NCBI RefSeq assembly: GCF_010500835.1
Contig: NZ_JAAAMJ010000003.1
Location: forward strand, 286,475-350,474
Length of the DNA: 64,000 nt
Origin: Aurantimonas aggregata
GTDB lineage: Bacteria > Pseudomonadota > Alphaproteobacteria > Rhizobiales > Rhizobiaceae
Reading direction: 5' to 3'
The notes below the pieces were generated by a model. It was given only the letters and a program-made list of their open reading frames with translations, searched no databases and was not told where the DNA came from. The position numbers and the translations under genes were made by a program. Numbering within the stretch: the stretch's first letter is position 1; every line of letters starts with the position of its first letter. Below are positions 34,224 through 43,077 of the stretch, piece after piece.

Positions 34224-34267
34224 GCGAAAAGCAGCCGCTGGGTCAGGCTGGCGAGGTCTCGCGAGTG

Positions 34268-35365
34268 CTAAGTGGAGCCGCGAATTTTGAGGGACACGGG
34301 GAATACGCGCCTCGTCTCGCCGGAAAGGTCGTCGTTGAGGCGTCCGAGGATAAGGCGCCCGGCCGTTTCCCCCATCGCATGGGAATCGACGCAGACCGTT
34401 GTCATCCCCGGGGGAATCTGCGCGGCCAGCTCACTGTCGCCAAAGCCGACGATCGCGAGATCCTCGGGGATGCGCAGTCCCATGGCGCGCGCCTCGAGCA
34501 TGGCGCCGATCCCCAGAAGGTCGTTGGCGCAGAAGACCGCGTCGAGATCAGAGACAGTGGTAAGGATGTCACGGAGCGCCTGCCGCCCGTCGATAACGCC
34601 GTGGACATTGGGAACCGAGAGCGCCGCGATCCTTTCCAAGCCCAGCGCCTCCGCGTGGGTCTCGAACGCCTTGCGGCGAATCGTGCCACGACCGCTGTTG
34701 CGCCCGATGAAGCCGACCTTGCGATAGCCGCGCTCGGCGAGATGCGTCACCGCCAGCCTGACGCCGTCAACATTGGAGAAGCCGACGAGCATGTCGATCG
34801 GATCGCGTGCGTTGGCCCAGCTCTCGACGATCGGAATATCGAGGCCGCGCAGGAAGAGGCGGTTCTCTTCGAGCTCCATGACGCCGGTGATGAAGGCCGC
34901 CGCCGGGCGCATCGCCATGATCGCCCGGATCAATGACGTCTCGCGGGCATAGGAATAGGAGGTCCGGCCCATTACGAGATGATAGCCGGCCCGCTCGAGC
35001 ACTGCCGAACACCCGTCCGCAGCCGCCGTGTACTGCTCGCTGGCGATGTTGGAGAGGAAGGCCGCGACGATGTTGGAACGACCGCTCTTCAGCGCGCTGG
35101 CGTGTGGATTTGAGGCATAGCCTGTCTCTGCCACCGCCGCCTCAATGCGCTTGCGGCGAACATCCGAGACGATCCCTGGATTGCGCAGGGCTCGCGACAC
35201 GGTGATCGGCGACACACCGGCCAGTGCTGCAACATCCTCGATGCGCACCTTGCCGCCCAGGGCAAGGATCCTAGACGCACTCTCGCTGGCGGCCACCCGT
35301 TCGACCGGATCGAAAGCATGTTCCTGATTTTCGGGAAGGGTCAATGTCGCAGAGCTTTCACGCAA
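34268..35365 (-). CDS. LacI-family regulator (GntR/GntI-like subgroup)
   Basis: 365 residues. The HTH lies at about 41-60 ('VRIEDVAALAGVSPITVSRA') after a 38-residue leader, then hinge 'NPHASALKSGRSNIVA' and a periplasmic-binding-like domain ('AVFCANDLLGIGAMLEARAM'). Only a TTG codon (35365), directly after the upstream stop codon, opens the frame before the HTH; a later non-ATG start is possible. It is the last gene of the minus-strand unit 41010-34268. A LacI-type operator sits in the divergent promoter at 41040-41055, its probable target. Confidence 0.88.
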   Translation of the reverse strand: MRESSATLTLPENQEHAFDPVERVAASESASRILALGGKVRIEDVAALAGVSPITVSRALRNPGIVSDVRRKRIEAAVAETGYASNPHASALKSGRSNIVAAFLSNIASEQYTAAADGCSAVLERAGYHLVMGRTSYSYARETSLIRAIMAMRPAAAFITGVMELEENRLFLRGLDIPIVESWANARDPIDMLVGFSNVDGVRLAVTHLAERGYRKVGFIGRNSGRGTIRRKAFETHAEALGLERIAALSVPNVHGVIDGRQALRDILTTVSDLDAVFCANDLLGIGAMLEARAMGLRIPEDLAIVGFGDSELAAQIPPGMTTVCVDSHAMGETAGRLILGRLNDDLSGETRRVFPVSLKIRGST

Positions 35366-36433
35366 TCAGGATGGGGGCTCTTCCCCATGATACGGAACAC
35401 CCACCTGCACAAGGCAGTCGCCTGCCTCCGACATGGAATGCAGGCGCTGCGACAGGACGATCCCCCCCACCGCGAAACGCAACGTCTCCTCGGATGCATC
35501 CAGGCGGTGGAAATCATGAAACCACCCGGCGACGTCACCGGCGTTGACCTCGTCGCCGATGTCCCGAGCCGGCTCATACCAGCCGGGACGCGTGGCATAG
35601 ATCGCCTGTGCATGGGAGGAAAGCGACAGAAGCCGTGTCGTCTGCTTCGAGGGCTCCTCCACGAGTACGGGATGACGGGTCAAGTTCACCGCCATCAGAA
35701 GATTGTCGATTGCCGAGAGGGTTAATAGCATGGAGGCGGGCGTGACTGTGCCGCCGCCCCCGAACTCGCCGCTGAGGCCGATCGCGCCGGCCCGCGCGAC
35801 CGCCGCGAGCGAGGTCGGGGCATCGGCTCCATTCTGCGCGATGAACCCGTAGGGCATGCCGAGCGCGCGCATCAGTTCAAGCATCCTGCCGAAATGGGCT
35901 GGTCCGCCTTGCCTCTCGATGAGCGAGGTCGGGAGATGCCCCATACTGGTGCCGCCGGAATGCAGGTCGAAGACGATATCGTGGCGGGGAAAGAGTTCGC
36001 TTTCGAGAAAATGTGCGATCCGCTGGGTCGGCGTTCCGTTCGCAACACCGGGGAAGGACCGGTTCAGGTTTCCGTCGTCGAGCGGGGAACGGCGACGCCC
36101 GGTCAGGAAGGCGGGGGCGTTGACGAAGGGCAGGATCGTGACTGTGCCCTCAATGTCTTCAGGGTCGAGCGCCCGGATCAGCCGCGAGAGCGCGATATTG
36201 CCCTCGTACTCGTCGCCGTGATTGCCGGCCATCAGGAGAACGCGTGGGCCTGCGCCACGTTTGAAGCGCACGACCGGCACCTTCACCTGGTAATAAGGCG
36301 AACGGTCGACCGAGAAGGGAATGCTGAGAAAGGTCTGCTGGCGACCGTCGGCGTCGAAGTCCAGCGAGTGGAAGAGACCGGAGTGCAAAGAGCGTGCCTT
36401 TCTAGAAGAGGCGGCGGCGGACCGCCGCCCCAT
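35366..36433 (-). CDS. Aspartoacylase/succinylglutamate desuccinylase-family deacylase (DoeB-like), paralogue 1
   Basis: 355 residues. Zinc ligands H72 and E75 are in 'GNHGDEYEG' (70-78) and H158 in 'FDLHSGGTS'; 'LSGEFGGGGTV' carries the general acid/base Glu. These are M14-like deacylases that remove N-acyl groups from amino acids; DoeB acts on N-acetyl-diaminobutyrate. The paralogue at 41114-42133 keeps the same blocks. ATG 36433 is used; its ribosome-binding site is weak. It lies between RidA and LacI genes. A cluster with two deacylases suggests N-acylated substrates in two forms. Confidence 0.86.
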   Translation of the reverse strand: MGRRSAAASSRKARSLHSGLFHSLDFDADGRQQTFLSIPFSVDRSPYYQVKVPVVRFKRGAGPRVLLMAGNHGDEYEGNIALSRLIRALDPEDIEGTVTILPFVNAPAFLTGRRRSPLDDGNLNRSFPGVANGTPTQRIAHFLESELFPRHDIVFDLHSGGTSMGHLPTSLIERQGGPAHFGRMLELMRALGMPYGFIAQNGADAPTSLAAVARAGAIGLSGEFGGGGTVTPASMLLTLSAIDNLLMAVNLTRHPVLVEEPSKQTTRLLSLSSHAQAIYATRPGWYEPARDIGDEVNAGDVAGWFHDFHRLDASEETLRFAVGGIVLSQRLHSMSEAGDCLVQVGVPYHGEEPPS

Positions 36434-36444
36434 CGATTGCCGAC

Positions 36445-36792
36445 TTAGACCAGTGCGGTCGCGGTCATCTCGACCCGCAAATCGGGGTCTGCCAGTCGCG
36501 CCTCGACGCATGCCCGGGCCGGCGGATTGGCCGGGTCGATCCAGGCGTCATAGACCGCGTTCATCGCGTCGAAGTCGGTGATGTGCGGCAGGAAGACGTT
36601 CACCGTGATCAGCCTGGAACGGTCAGTGCCAGCTTCCGCAAGCAGCGCGTCGATCTTGGCTAGGACGCTGCGCGTCTGCTCTTCGATCGAACCTTTGCGG
36701 TCCTCCGCCACCTGGCCTGCTATATGCAGCATGCCGCCGGCAACGACACCCTGGCTCATTCGGGAGCCGACTTGAAAACGCTTGATGGTCAT
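36445..36792 (-). CDS. RidA (YjgF/YER057c/UK114) family enamine/imine deaminase
   Basis: 115 residues. 'GGMLHIAGQVAEDRKGSIEE' and 'NPPARACVEARLADPDLRVE' are RidA blocks, the latter with the conserved carboxylate-binding Arg. RidA hydrolyses reactive 2-aminoacrylate/iminobutyrate released by PLP serine/threonine dehydratases. Two PLP beta-hydroxy-amino-acid enzymes are in the same cluster (39706 and 42130), which explains its presence. ATG 36792; 34 bp after the binding-protein gene. Confidence 0.9.
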   Translation of the reverse strand: MTIKRFQVGSRMSQGVVAGGMLHIAGQVAEDRKGSIEEQTRSVLAKIDALLAEAGTDRSRLITVNVFLPHITDFDAMNAVYDAWIDPANPPARACVEARLADPDLRVEMTATALV

Positions 36793-36826
36793 GAAGCTTG
36801 CTTCTCCTTGACTTGTTTCGTCATGC

Positions 36827-37618
36827 TCAGAGCGCCGGCAGGTTGCCCTGCTCCTCGCGGAACCACTTTTCCTGCAGATCGGGCAGACGCCCGTTCAGCT
36901 TGTTGGAAAACACGAAAGTGTTGACCCACTGAAGGAGGTTGTGCTCGCCCATCGGCACGCCGACATGGGCTGGTGACTGGCGGATGGAGAATTTCAGCTC
37001 CATCTCGGCGTCCGGATGGTCGTTCTGGGCGTTCACGACGATGGCGCTGTTTTCAGCGAACATCTCGGCCTGGCCCGAGAGATACGCGGCGATCGTCGAT
37101 GCCACGTCCTCGAAACGGGAAAGGTTGGCCCCCGGCGCATTGTCGGTCAGCCAGAGATCGAGGGTCGTGCCGCGGGCAACGGCGATCTGTCGACCGTCGA
37201 GATCGGCGGGGTCAGTCATCGCCTCAATGCTGGCCGGCCCGTACACGCCGAGTTGCACCGCCGCATAAGGCTGCGAGAACATCACCTGTTGCGCCCGCTC
37301 GGACGTGGCGCCGATGGCGGAGATGATCACGTCGACCTGGTCCGCAAGGAGGCTCGGAATACGGTTGGTCCCGGTCAACTGAACGAGTTCGAGTTCCACC
37401 CCGAGGTCTTCCGCCATCAGGTTCGCCACCTCGACGTCGAGACCGGTGGGCTGGCCACTCTCGTCGTTGAAGCCCCAGGGCGGAACGTCGAGAAGGACAC
37501 CGATGCGCACGGTGCCGGCGTTCAGGATGTCCTGCAGCTTGTCGGCCTTGGCCGGACTTGTCGAAACCAGGGCGGTTGCGGCAGCGGCGGCGACGACCAG
37601 TGACTTGAATGCATGCAT
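36827..37618 (-). CDS. Polar-amino-acid ABC substrate-binding protein
   Basis: 263 residues, SBP_bac_3 class. Signal peptide 1-25 (TSPAKA). 'VRIGVLLDVPPWGFNDESGQ' and 'TGLDVEVANLMAEDLGVELE' are the lobe-I signature; 'VDVIISAIGATSERAQQVMF' follows. It is the last of four consecutive transporter genes 39699-36827. The ligand is probably an amino acid or N-acyl amino acid used by the deacylases nearby. Confidence 0.92.
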   Translation of the reverse strand: MHAFKSLVVAAAAATALVSTSPAKADKLQDILNAGTVRIGVLLDVPPWGFNDESGQPTGLDVEVANLMAEDLGVELELVQLTGTNRIPSLLADQVDVIISAIGATSERAQQVMFSQPYAAVQLGVYGPASIEAMTDPADLDGRQIAVARGTTLDLWLTDNAPGANLSRFEDVASTIAAYLSGQAEMFAENSAIVVNAQNDHPDAEMELKFSIRQSPAHVGVPMGEHNLLQWVNTFVFSNKLNGRLPDLQEKWFREEQGNLPAL

Positions 37619-37646
37619 GAGGCTTTTCCCTTTGTTGAAATGACAG

Positions 37647-38381
37647 TTAGATTTGCCGCGTCGAGCCGATGAAGGCCTGAAGTTCGGGGGTGCGCGGATT
37701 GCTGAAGAGCTCGGCCGGAGACCCCTCCTCCCAAACGCGGCCTTGATGCATGAAGACGATCTTGCTCGCTACGTTGCGGGCAAACCCCATCTCATGGGTC
37801 ACCAAGATCATGGTCATGCCCTGACGCGCCATGTCCTCCATGACCTTCAGAACTTCGCCGACGAGTTCAGGATCGAGCGCCGACGTGACCTCGTCGAACA
37901 ACATCAGGTGCGGCGACATCGCGAGACACCGGGCGATCGCCACGCGCTGTTGCTGGCCGCCGGAAAGCTGCTCGGGATAACTGTCGATCTTCTCGGCGAG
38001 GCCAACCTTGGCGAGAACGCGCTCGGCAAGCGCCCGCGCCTCTTTCTTCGAGACGCGCCCCGTCAGGGTCGGAGCAAGCGTGATGTTGCGCTCGACCTTG
38101 AGGTGCGGGAACAGGTTGAACGACTGGAAGACGATGCCGACGCGCTGACGCATTTCCTTCAGGTTTGGCATCTTCGGGCCGATCTTCTGACCCTCGATGA
38201 GGATCTCGCCGGAATCGATCGTCTCCAGCGCGTTGATACAGCGTAGAAGCGTCGACTTGCCCGACCCGGAGCGGCCAATGATCGTGACGATCTCGCCCTC
38301 TTCGACGGAAAGCGACACGTCCTTCAGGACTTCAAGGTTGCCGAACGACTTGTGGACGTTCCGGATTTCAACGAGCGCCAT
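37647..38381 (-). CDS. Polar-amino-acid ABC transporter ATP-binding protein (GlnQ/HisP class)
   Basis: 244 residues. Walker A 'GRSGSGKST', Q-loop 'VFQSFNLFPH', signature 'LSGGQQQRVAIARCL', Walker B 'LMLFDEVTSALD', switch 'LVTHEMGFA'. Overlaps the upstream permease by 14 bp. Standard energy subunit for the two permeases at 38368 and 39031. Confidence 0.95.
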   Translation of the reverse strand: MALVEIRNVHKSFGNLEVLKDVSLSVEEGEIVTIIGRSGSGKSTLLRCINALETIDSGEILIEGQKIGPKMPNLKEMRQRVGIVFQSFNLFPHLKVERNITLAPTLTGRVSKKEARALAERVLAKVGLAEKIDSYPEQLSGGQQQRVAIARCLAMSPHLMLFDEVTSALDPELVGEVLKVMEDMARQGMTMILVTHEMGFARNVASKIVFMHQGRVWEEGSPAELFSNPRTPELQAFIGSTRQI

Positions 38382-39018
38382 TCAGTCGGGCCTCCAGGGT
38401 TCGGGACCAGAGAGTCAGGGGGAAGCAGATCGCGAAGTAGATGGCTGCGACCACGGAATAGATGAGCAGCGGCTGGAACGTCGCCGCGCTGGCAAGCTGC
38501 CCGGCGCGCGTCAGTTCGATAAAGCCGACGACGGCTGCCAGCGACGTGCCCTTGATGAGCTGCACCAGGAATCCGACGGTCGCAGGCAGGGCGATCTTCA
38601 TCGCCTGGGGCGCGATGACGTAGCGAAACTGCTGCCACCGGCTGATGCCGAGGCACGCCGCGGCTTCCCACTGCGTCTGCTTGATCGCCTCGATCCCGCC
38701 GCGCCAGATCTCGCCAAGGAACACGGCAGTATAGATCGTGAAGGCGACGGTGACCGCAACGAGCGGCGCGATCTGCACGCCGAGGAACACCGGCAGCCCG
38801 AAGTAGAAGAACATCAGCAGCGCGAGCAACGGAATGCCCTGGACGAGCTGTAGGAACAATGCGGTTAGCCAGCGTGGCAAGGCCGCCTTGGTGGTTCGCA
38901 AGAGGGCGAGGAGAAGCGCCAGCGGACTGCCGAAGGCGAGCGCCAGTACGACGAGCAGCAGCGTGTACTGAAGAGCCGTCGCAAAGGCCATGATGTCGAT
39001 GGTGGAGAAGGAGCGCAT
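38368..39018 (-). CDS. Polar-amino-acid ABC transporter permease 1
   Basis: 216 residues, HisQM family. EAA region 'GGIEAIKQTQWEAAACLGIS' followed by 'RWQQFRYVIAPQAMKIALPA'; five predicted spans. Starts 12 bp after the second permease gene. The two permeases probably form a heterodimer. Confidence 0.92.
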   Translation of the reverse strand: MRSFSTIDIMAFATALQYTLLLVVLALAFGSPLALLLALLRTTKAALPRWLTALFLQLVQGIPLLALLMFFYFGLPVFLGVQIAPLVAVTVAFTIYTAVFLGEIWRGGIEAIKQTQWEAAACLGISRWQQFRYVIAPQAMKIALPATVGFLVQLIKGTSLAAVVGFIELTRAGQLASAATFQPLLIYSVVAAIYFAICFPLTLWSRTLEARLNGAR

Positions 39019-39030
39019 GGTGATGATCCC

Positions 39031-39699
39031 TCAGCGACCGGTCGGCCAGCGGAAGGCGAGTCTTCCGAGTACGGCAAAAAGCAGGCGGAAGGCGACGACG
39101 AGGCTGACATAGATGCCGGCGATCAGGGCATATATCTCGAAGGAGCGGAACGTGCGGCTGTCTATGACCCCGGCGGTATGGAAGAGTTCCTCGGCCGAGA
39201 TCTGCGAGGCTATCGAGGTGCCGAGAAGCAGGAGCACGAACTGGCTGGTGATCGAGGGATAGATATTGCGCAGGGCCGGCGGGAGGATCACACGCGTGAA
39301 GACGTGCCAGCGGCTGATTCCGAGGCATTGCCCGGCCTCGATCTGCGAGCGGGGAATGGAGGCGAGGCCCGAGCGGATGATCTCCGTCGCATAGGCTCCG
39401 AAGTAGAGGGCAAGCGCGATGGCAGCGGCGGTGAACGGCGCCAGGCGGATGCCGAAACCCGGAAACACGAAGAAGACGATGAAGATCTGGATTAGCGGCG
39501 GCGTATTCCGGATGATCTCGATATAGGGCAGGACGAGCCAGCGCAGGGGCCGGATGTCACTGCGCAGGATGACCGCGCAGAGCGTGCCGATCAGAAGCCC
39601 GCCGAGTGCGGCCACCACCGTCAGCCAGAGCGTGTTCAAGAGCCCTTCGATCAGGGCTTCCTCGTAACGCCAAAGTGGTCGGAAGTTCAGGTTCCCCAT
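39031..39699 (-). CDS. Polar-amino-acid ABC transporter permease 2
   Basis: 222 residues, HisQM family. 'IIRNTPPLIQIFIVFFVFPG' and the EAA block 'LASIPRSQIEAGQCLGISRW' are clear. It follows the PLP-enzyme gene by 6 bp, so the transporter is co-transcribed with the enzymes from the promoter at about 41010-41055. Confidence 0.92.
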   Translation of the reverse strand: MGNLNFRPLWRYEEALIEGLLNTLWLTVVAALGGLLIGTLCAVILRSDIRPLRWLVLPYIEIIRNTPPLIQIFIVFFVFPGFGIRLAPFTAAAIALALYFGAYATEIIRSGLASIPRSQIEAGQCLGISRWHVFTRVILPPALRNIYPSITSQFVLLLLGTSIASQISAEELFHTAGVIDSRTFRSFEIYALIAGIYVSLVVAFRLLFAVLGRLAFRWPTGR

Positions 39700-39705
39700 G
39701 GCTCT

Positions 39706-41010
39706 CTATCCGAAGAAGGTAGGAAGCACGCGGCGCACGGCGCCGCTTTCGTCCAGCTCGAAGATCCGTTGCCAGCGGTCGAAACAGGTGCAGGGATGCG
39801 AGATCCCGAACTCGATGATGTCTCCCACGGAGATGTCGCTGTCCTCCGCCACCTTCAAAAAGGCGTGCTGGTCATTAAGTCTGACCACGCAGGCGGCGTC
39901 GTCCAGCGCCCGCGCCGCGCCCTCGCGCCAGATTGCGAGGGGACGCGGCAAGCCTTGGTCGAATGAGACGTCGCGCATGCCCATGCCGCAGATGGCCAAG
40001 TCGCCCTGCGGGCGCGTAAGCACCTCGGCCCAGACCCGGAGGGCGGGGTGAAAGATGGCGCTTGCCGGACCGAGACCTGCCGAGGCGAACCCGCCCCGTC
40101 GATCCAAGGCGGCGAGACCGCGCGCGTAGACGCCGTGGTCGTGAAAGAAGATGGCCCCGCTGCGCAAGACGAGGCGCGCGTTCCCGTCGGCGCGCACGAG
40201 CGGGGCGAGGTCCTCGACCGCGAGATCGAAGAACGCCGAACCGCCGGAACTGAGGATCAGCGCCTCCCTGGGTGCTGCGGCGCGTACGCAGGAAAAGGCT
40301 TGCTTCGCCAGATCGTGGAGCTCGTCAATGGCCCGACGCGTCTCGGACGGCTCGGCGGCGGCCGACGCCCCTTCGTAGGCAGCAACGCCTGCAAGGCTGA
40401 CCATCTTCGAAGCACAGACGGCCGCCACGATCGCACGCACATCCTCTAGCGAGCGGGCACCACCCCTGGCTCCGCCGACTTCCACCAGAACACCGAGGTC
40501 ACGCCCCGCCGCGACGCTGGCCGTGACCAGCGATTCCACCGCGGCGACACTGTCCACGAAGGTGGTGACCTGCGCTGCCGGAAAGCGCGATAGCATGCGC
40601 CCGAAGCGCGCGGCGCTTTGCTTGCCGCCGATCTGGTTGGCGAGGATCAGGCGATCGAAGCCCGATTCCAGCAGGACAAGCGCCTGCCGGGCGTCGGCCA
40701 CCGTGAAGCCGAAGGCCCCGGCGGCCAAGAGGTCGGCGGCAAGCGCCGGCGACATCGGCGTCTTCGCATGGGGTGCAATTTCCGCACCGACTGCCGCAGC
40801 ATAGGCGAAGATCGCGGAACGATTGGCCAGAAACGCCGAACGTTCGAGCGTCAGGATTGGCAGCGCCGTGTCACCGGACGCGGGTCTCCAGCCGAAAGCC
40901 GCAACATCCGAGGCGGAAACGGTCGGCAGGTCGACGGGAACACCTCGTTCCGTCGCGCGCAGCTCGCCTGCCTTGATGACTGCCCGATCGTTCACCCGCT
41001 GGTGCTCCAT
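39706..41010 (-). CDS. Fold-type III PLP enzyme: D-serine dehydratase/D-threonine aldolase-like
   Basis: 434 residues. The alanine-racemase N-terminal barrel binds PLP at K83 in 'APHAKTPMSPALA'; the C-terminal beta domain (about 330-434) has the D-serine-dehydratase-like fold with 'CGMGMRDVSFDQGL' and 'RLNDQHAFLKV', where His and Cys zinc ligands are expected. I chose ATG 41010 because the upstream in-frame ATG at 41055 lies inside the operator 41040-41055. It is the first gene of the minus-strand unit and complements the L-type dehydratase encoded divergently. The reaction is likely dehydration/deamination or retro-aldol cleavage of a D-beta-hydroxy amino acid. Confidence 0.85.
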   Translation of the reverse strand: MEHQRVNDRAVIKAGELRATERGVPVDLPTVSASDVAAFGWRPASGDTALPILTLERSAFLANRSAIFAYAAAVGAEIAPHAKTPMSPALAADLLAAGAFGFTVADARQALVLLESGFDRLILANQIGGKQSAARFGRMLSRFPAAQVTTFVDSVAAVESLVTASVAAGRDLGVLVEVGGARGGARSLEDVRAIVAAVCASKMVSLAGVAAYEGASAAAEPSETRRAIDELHDLAKQAFSCVRAAAPREALILSSGGSAFFDLAVEDLAPLVRADGNARLVLRSGAIFFHDHGVYARGLAALDRRGGFASAGLGPASAIFHPALRVWAEVLTRPQGDLAICGMGMRDVSFDQGLPRPLAIWREGAARALDDAACVVRLNDQHAFLKVAEDSDISVGDIIEFGISHPCTCFDRWQRIFELDESGAVRRVLPTFFG

Positions 41011-41039
41011 AGAACTTGCCCCACACATGGGAGCCGAAT

Positions 41040-41055
41040 ATGACAACGTTATCAT
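41040..41055. promoter_or_regulatory. LacI-family operator in the divergent promoter
   Basis: ATGACAACGTTATCAT is a near-perfect 16-bp palindrome with the central CG and ATG..CAT ends typical of GntR/IdnR-type LacI operators. It sits between the starts of the 39706-41010 and 41114-42133 genes and so can repress both units. The cluster's LacI gene (34268-35365) is the expected ligand-responsive repressor. Confidence 0.72.
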
Positions 41056-41113
41056 TTTTGATTAGCTTGGCAATGCCTCAATTTTGAGAGGCCAATCGAA
41101 GGAGCGGATGTGG

Positions 41114-42133
41114 ATGGCGCGACGCAGTACGGCATTCTTAACGGTGGACTTCGCAGCGACCGGCAAGCAGGTCGGCGCCCTCAATATTCCTCACTCGCCG
41201 CATGATGATGCCTGGGGTACGACCCGCATTCCGCTTGCCGTGATTGCCAACGGGAAGGGGCCGACGGTCATCCTGACGGGCGGCAATCACGGGGACGAAT
41301 ACGAAGGTCCCATCGCCCTCGGCGAGTTGATCCGTGAGCTGGACCCCGGCGCCATCCAGGGAAGGCTGATCATCCTGCCGGCGCTCAACATCCCTGCGGT
41401 CATGGCCGGGACCCGGACGTCCCCCGTCGACGGGCTGAACCTGAACCGGACCTACCCGGGCGATCCCGCAGGCAGCCTGTCGCAGCAGATATCGGCATTC
41501 ATGTGCGACGTGGCCTACCCGATGGCGGATGCCTTCGTCGACCTGCATTCCGGCGGCTCCTCCCTTGATATCTTGCCGAGCGCGATCGTCGAACCCGCCG
41601 AGTCGGCGGAACATCACCGACGCAACGTCGAGGCCGTCCTTGCCTTCGACGCGCCCCTCACCGTAGTCGTCAGCAATCTCGGCGAGACGCGCACCTCTAC
41701 CGCGAGCGCGGTGCGCGCCGGCCTGACGACAGTCGGGACGGAGATGGCAGGCGGCGGGACGGTTGGAATCGACGCGTTGAGGATCTGCCGCCGGGGCGTG
41801 CGCAACGTCCTGTCGCATCTCGGCGTCATGGAACCCGACGGCGCGCAGGCGCCGTCGCATGGCGAGCGCACGATCCTCGAGATCCCGGGCGAAAAGGGCT
41901 ACGTCTTCGCCACCGGCGATGGCGCCTTCGAACCATATCACCCGAACGGCACGCGGGTTTCCGCCGGTCAGCCGGCCGGCCGCATCCATTTCCTCGACGA
42001 TCCCGCGCGAGCCCCCGCCGAACTCACCTACGGACAGGATGGCATCGTCTACGGCCGGCGACAGCCGGGGCGGGTCAGGCCGGGCAATTGCTGCCTCGTC
42101 GTCGCTGCGCCCTTCAGGGGTGATCTGGCATGA
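41114..42133 (+). CDS. Aspartoacylase/succinylglutamate desuccinylase-family deacylase (DoeB-like), paralogue 2
   Basis: 339 residues. Zinc ligands H59 and E62 in 'GGNHGDEYEG' and H145 in 'FVDLHSGGSS'; 'GTEMAGGGTVG' holds the catalytic Glu. I chose ATG 41114: AAGGAG lies nine bases upstream, better placed than for ATG 41108. Similar in length and motif order to DoeB of ectoine degradation, but DoeA (ectoine hydrolase) is not in the window. It overlaps the dehydratase gene by ATGA, so deacylation and dehydration are probably consecutive steps. Confidence 0.88.
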   Translation: MARRSTAFLTVDFAATGKQVGALNIPHSPHDDAWGTTRIPLAVIANGKGPTVILTGGNHGDEYEGPIALGELIRELDPGAIQGRLIILPALNIPAVMAGTRTSPVDGLNLNRTYPGDPAGSLSQQISAFMCDVAYPMADAFVDLHSGGSSLDILPSAIVEPAESAEHHRRNVEAVLAFDAPLTVVVSNLGETRTSTASAVRAGLTTVGTEMAGGGTVGIDALRICRRGVRNVLSHLGVMEPDGAQAPSHGERTILEIPGEKGYVFATGDGAFEPYHPNGTRVSAGQPAGRIHFLDDPARAPAELTYGQDGIVYGRRQPGRVRPGNCCLVVAAPFRGDLA

Positions 42134-43077
42134 TCGGCCTTCCCGATATCGAGGCGGCTGCCGAGCGCATACGTCCGCTGGTGCGCCGCACCCCGCTTCT
42201 CGCCGGCACCCAGGCCCGCTCCCCCGTGACAAAGGGAACGCTGCTGCTGAAGCTCGAGTGCCTGCAGCCCTCAGGCTCGTTCAAGGCGCGCGGCGCGTCC
42301 AACAAGCTTCTGTCGCTGTCGCCCCGGGAATTGCGGCTCGGGCTGGTCGCGGCGTCCGGCGGAAATCATGGCCTCGCCGTCGCGCGTTGCGCCGCGGTCT
42401 CCGGCGTTGCGGCGACGATCTTCCTGCCAGAGAATGTTTCGCCCGAAAAGATCGCGAAGATCCGCCAATGGGGCGCGACGACGATCGTCGCCGGGGCGAG
42501 CTTCGACGAGGCAAACCGGGGTGCGCTCGCCTTCTCCGAACAGGAGGGGGCGACCTATTTCCATTCCTTCGCCGATCCTTTGATCGTCGCCGGCCAGGGA
42601 ACGGTCGGGCTCGAAATTTTTCAGGATGCGCCTGAGACGGACGTCGTCATCGTCGCCGTCGGCGGCGGCGGCTTCATCACCGGAGCGGGCCTCGCGTTGA
42701 AGGCGCTGAAACCGTCGCTCAAGGTCGTCGGCGTCGAACCGGTCGGATCTCCGACCCTCCATGCGTCGCTGCGCGCAGACAAGGTCGTCAGCCTCGACAC
42801 CGTCACGACGCGCATCCCGACAATGGCCTGCAAGCGAACTGACGAACAACTCTTCGCCCTCACGCGGCAGGTCGTGGACGAGGTGGTCCTCGTTGAGGAT
42901 TCCGACATGGAAGCCGCGGCACGGTGGCTCTGGTTCGAATTCGGGCTGGCCGCCGATCCCAGCGGTGCGGCCGCGATTGCGGCGCTCGCGACGGGAAAAG
43001 TACAGGTCGAGGCGGGCCAGACGGTCTCGGTACCGGTCTGCGGTGCGGGCCTGCCAATCTCGATTGACGGGATCTGA
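42130..43077 (+). CDS. Fold-type II PLP threonine/serine dehydratase-like enzyme
   Basis: 315 residues, without the C-terminal ACT regulatory domain of biosynthetic IlvA. PLP lysine K52 in 'PSGSFKARGAS', 'ASGGNHGLAVA' (76-86) binds the substrate carboxylate, and tetraglycine 179-182 in 'VAVGGGGFITGAG' holds the PLP phosphate. It deaminates an L-beta-hydroxy amino acid to the 2-keto acid through an enamine that RidA (36445-36792) would hydrolyse. Coupled by ATGA to the deacylase. EutB of hydroxyectoine degradation is a relative, but this sequence is not specific enough to call it that. Confidence 0.9.
   Translation: MIGLPDIEAAAERIRPLVRRTPLLAGTQARSPVTKGTLLLKLECLQPSGSFKARGASNKLLSLSPRELRLGLVAASGGNHGLAVARCAAVSGVAATIFLPENVSPEKIAKIRQWGATTIVAGASFDEANRGALAFSEQEGATYFHSFADPLIVAGQGTVGLEIFQDAPETDVVIVAVGGGGFITGAGLALKALKPSLKVVGVEPVGSPTLHASLRADKVVSLDTVTTRIPTMACKRTDEQLFALTRQVVDEVVLVEDSDMEAAARWLWFEFGLAADPSGAAAIAALATGKVQVEAGQTVSVPVCGAGLPISIDGI

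Noticed and set aside
34268..43077. Assignment of this cluster as ectoine/hydroxyectoine degradation
   Set aside because: Only DoeB-like and threonine-dehydratase-like genes match; DoeA, DoeC, DoeD and an identifiable EnuR regulator are absent.
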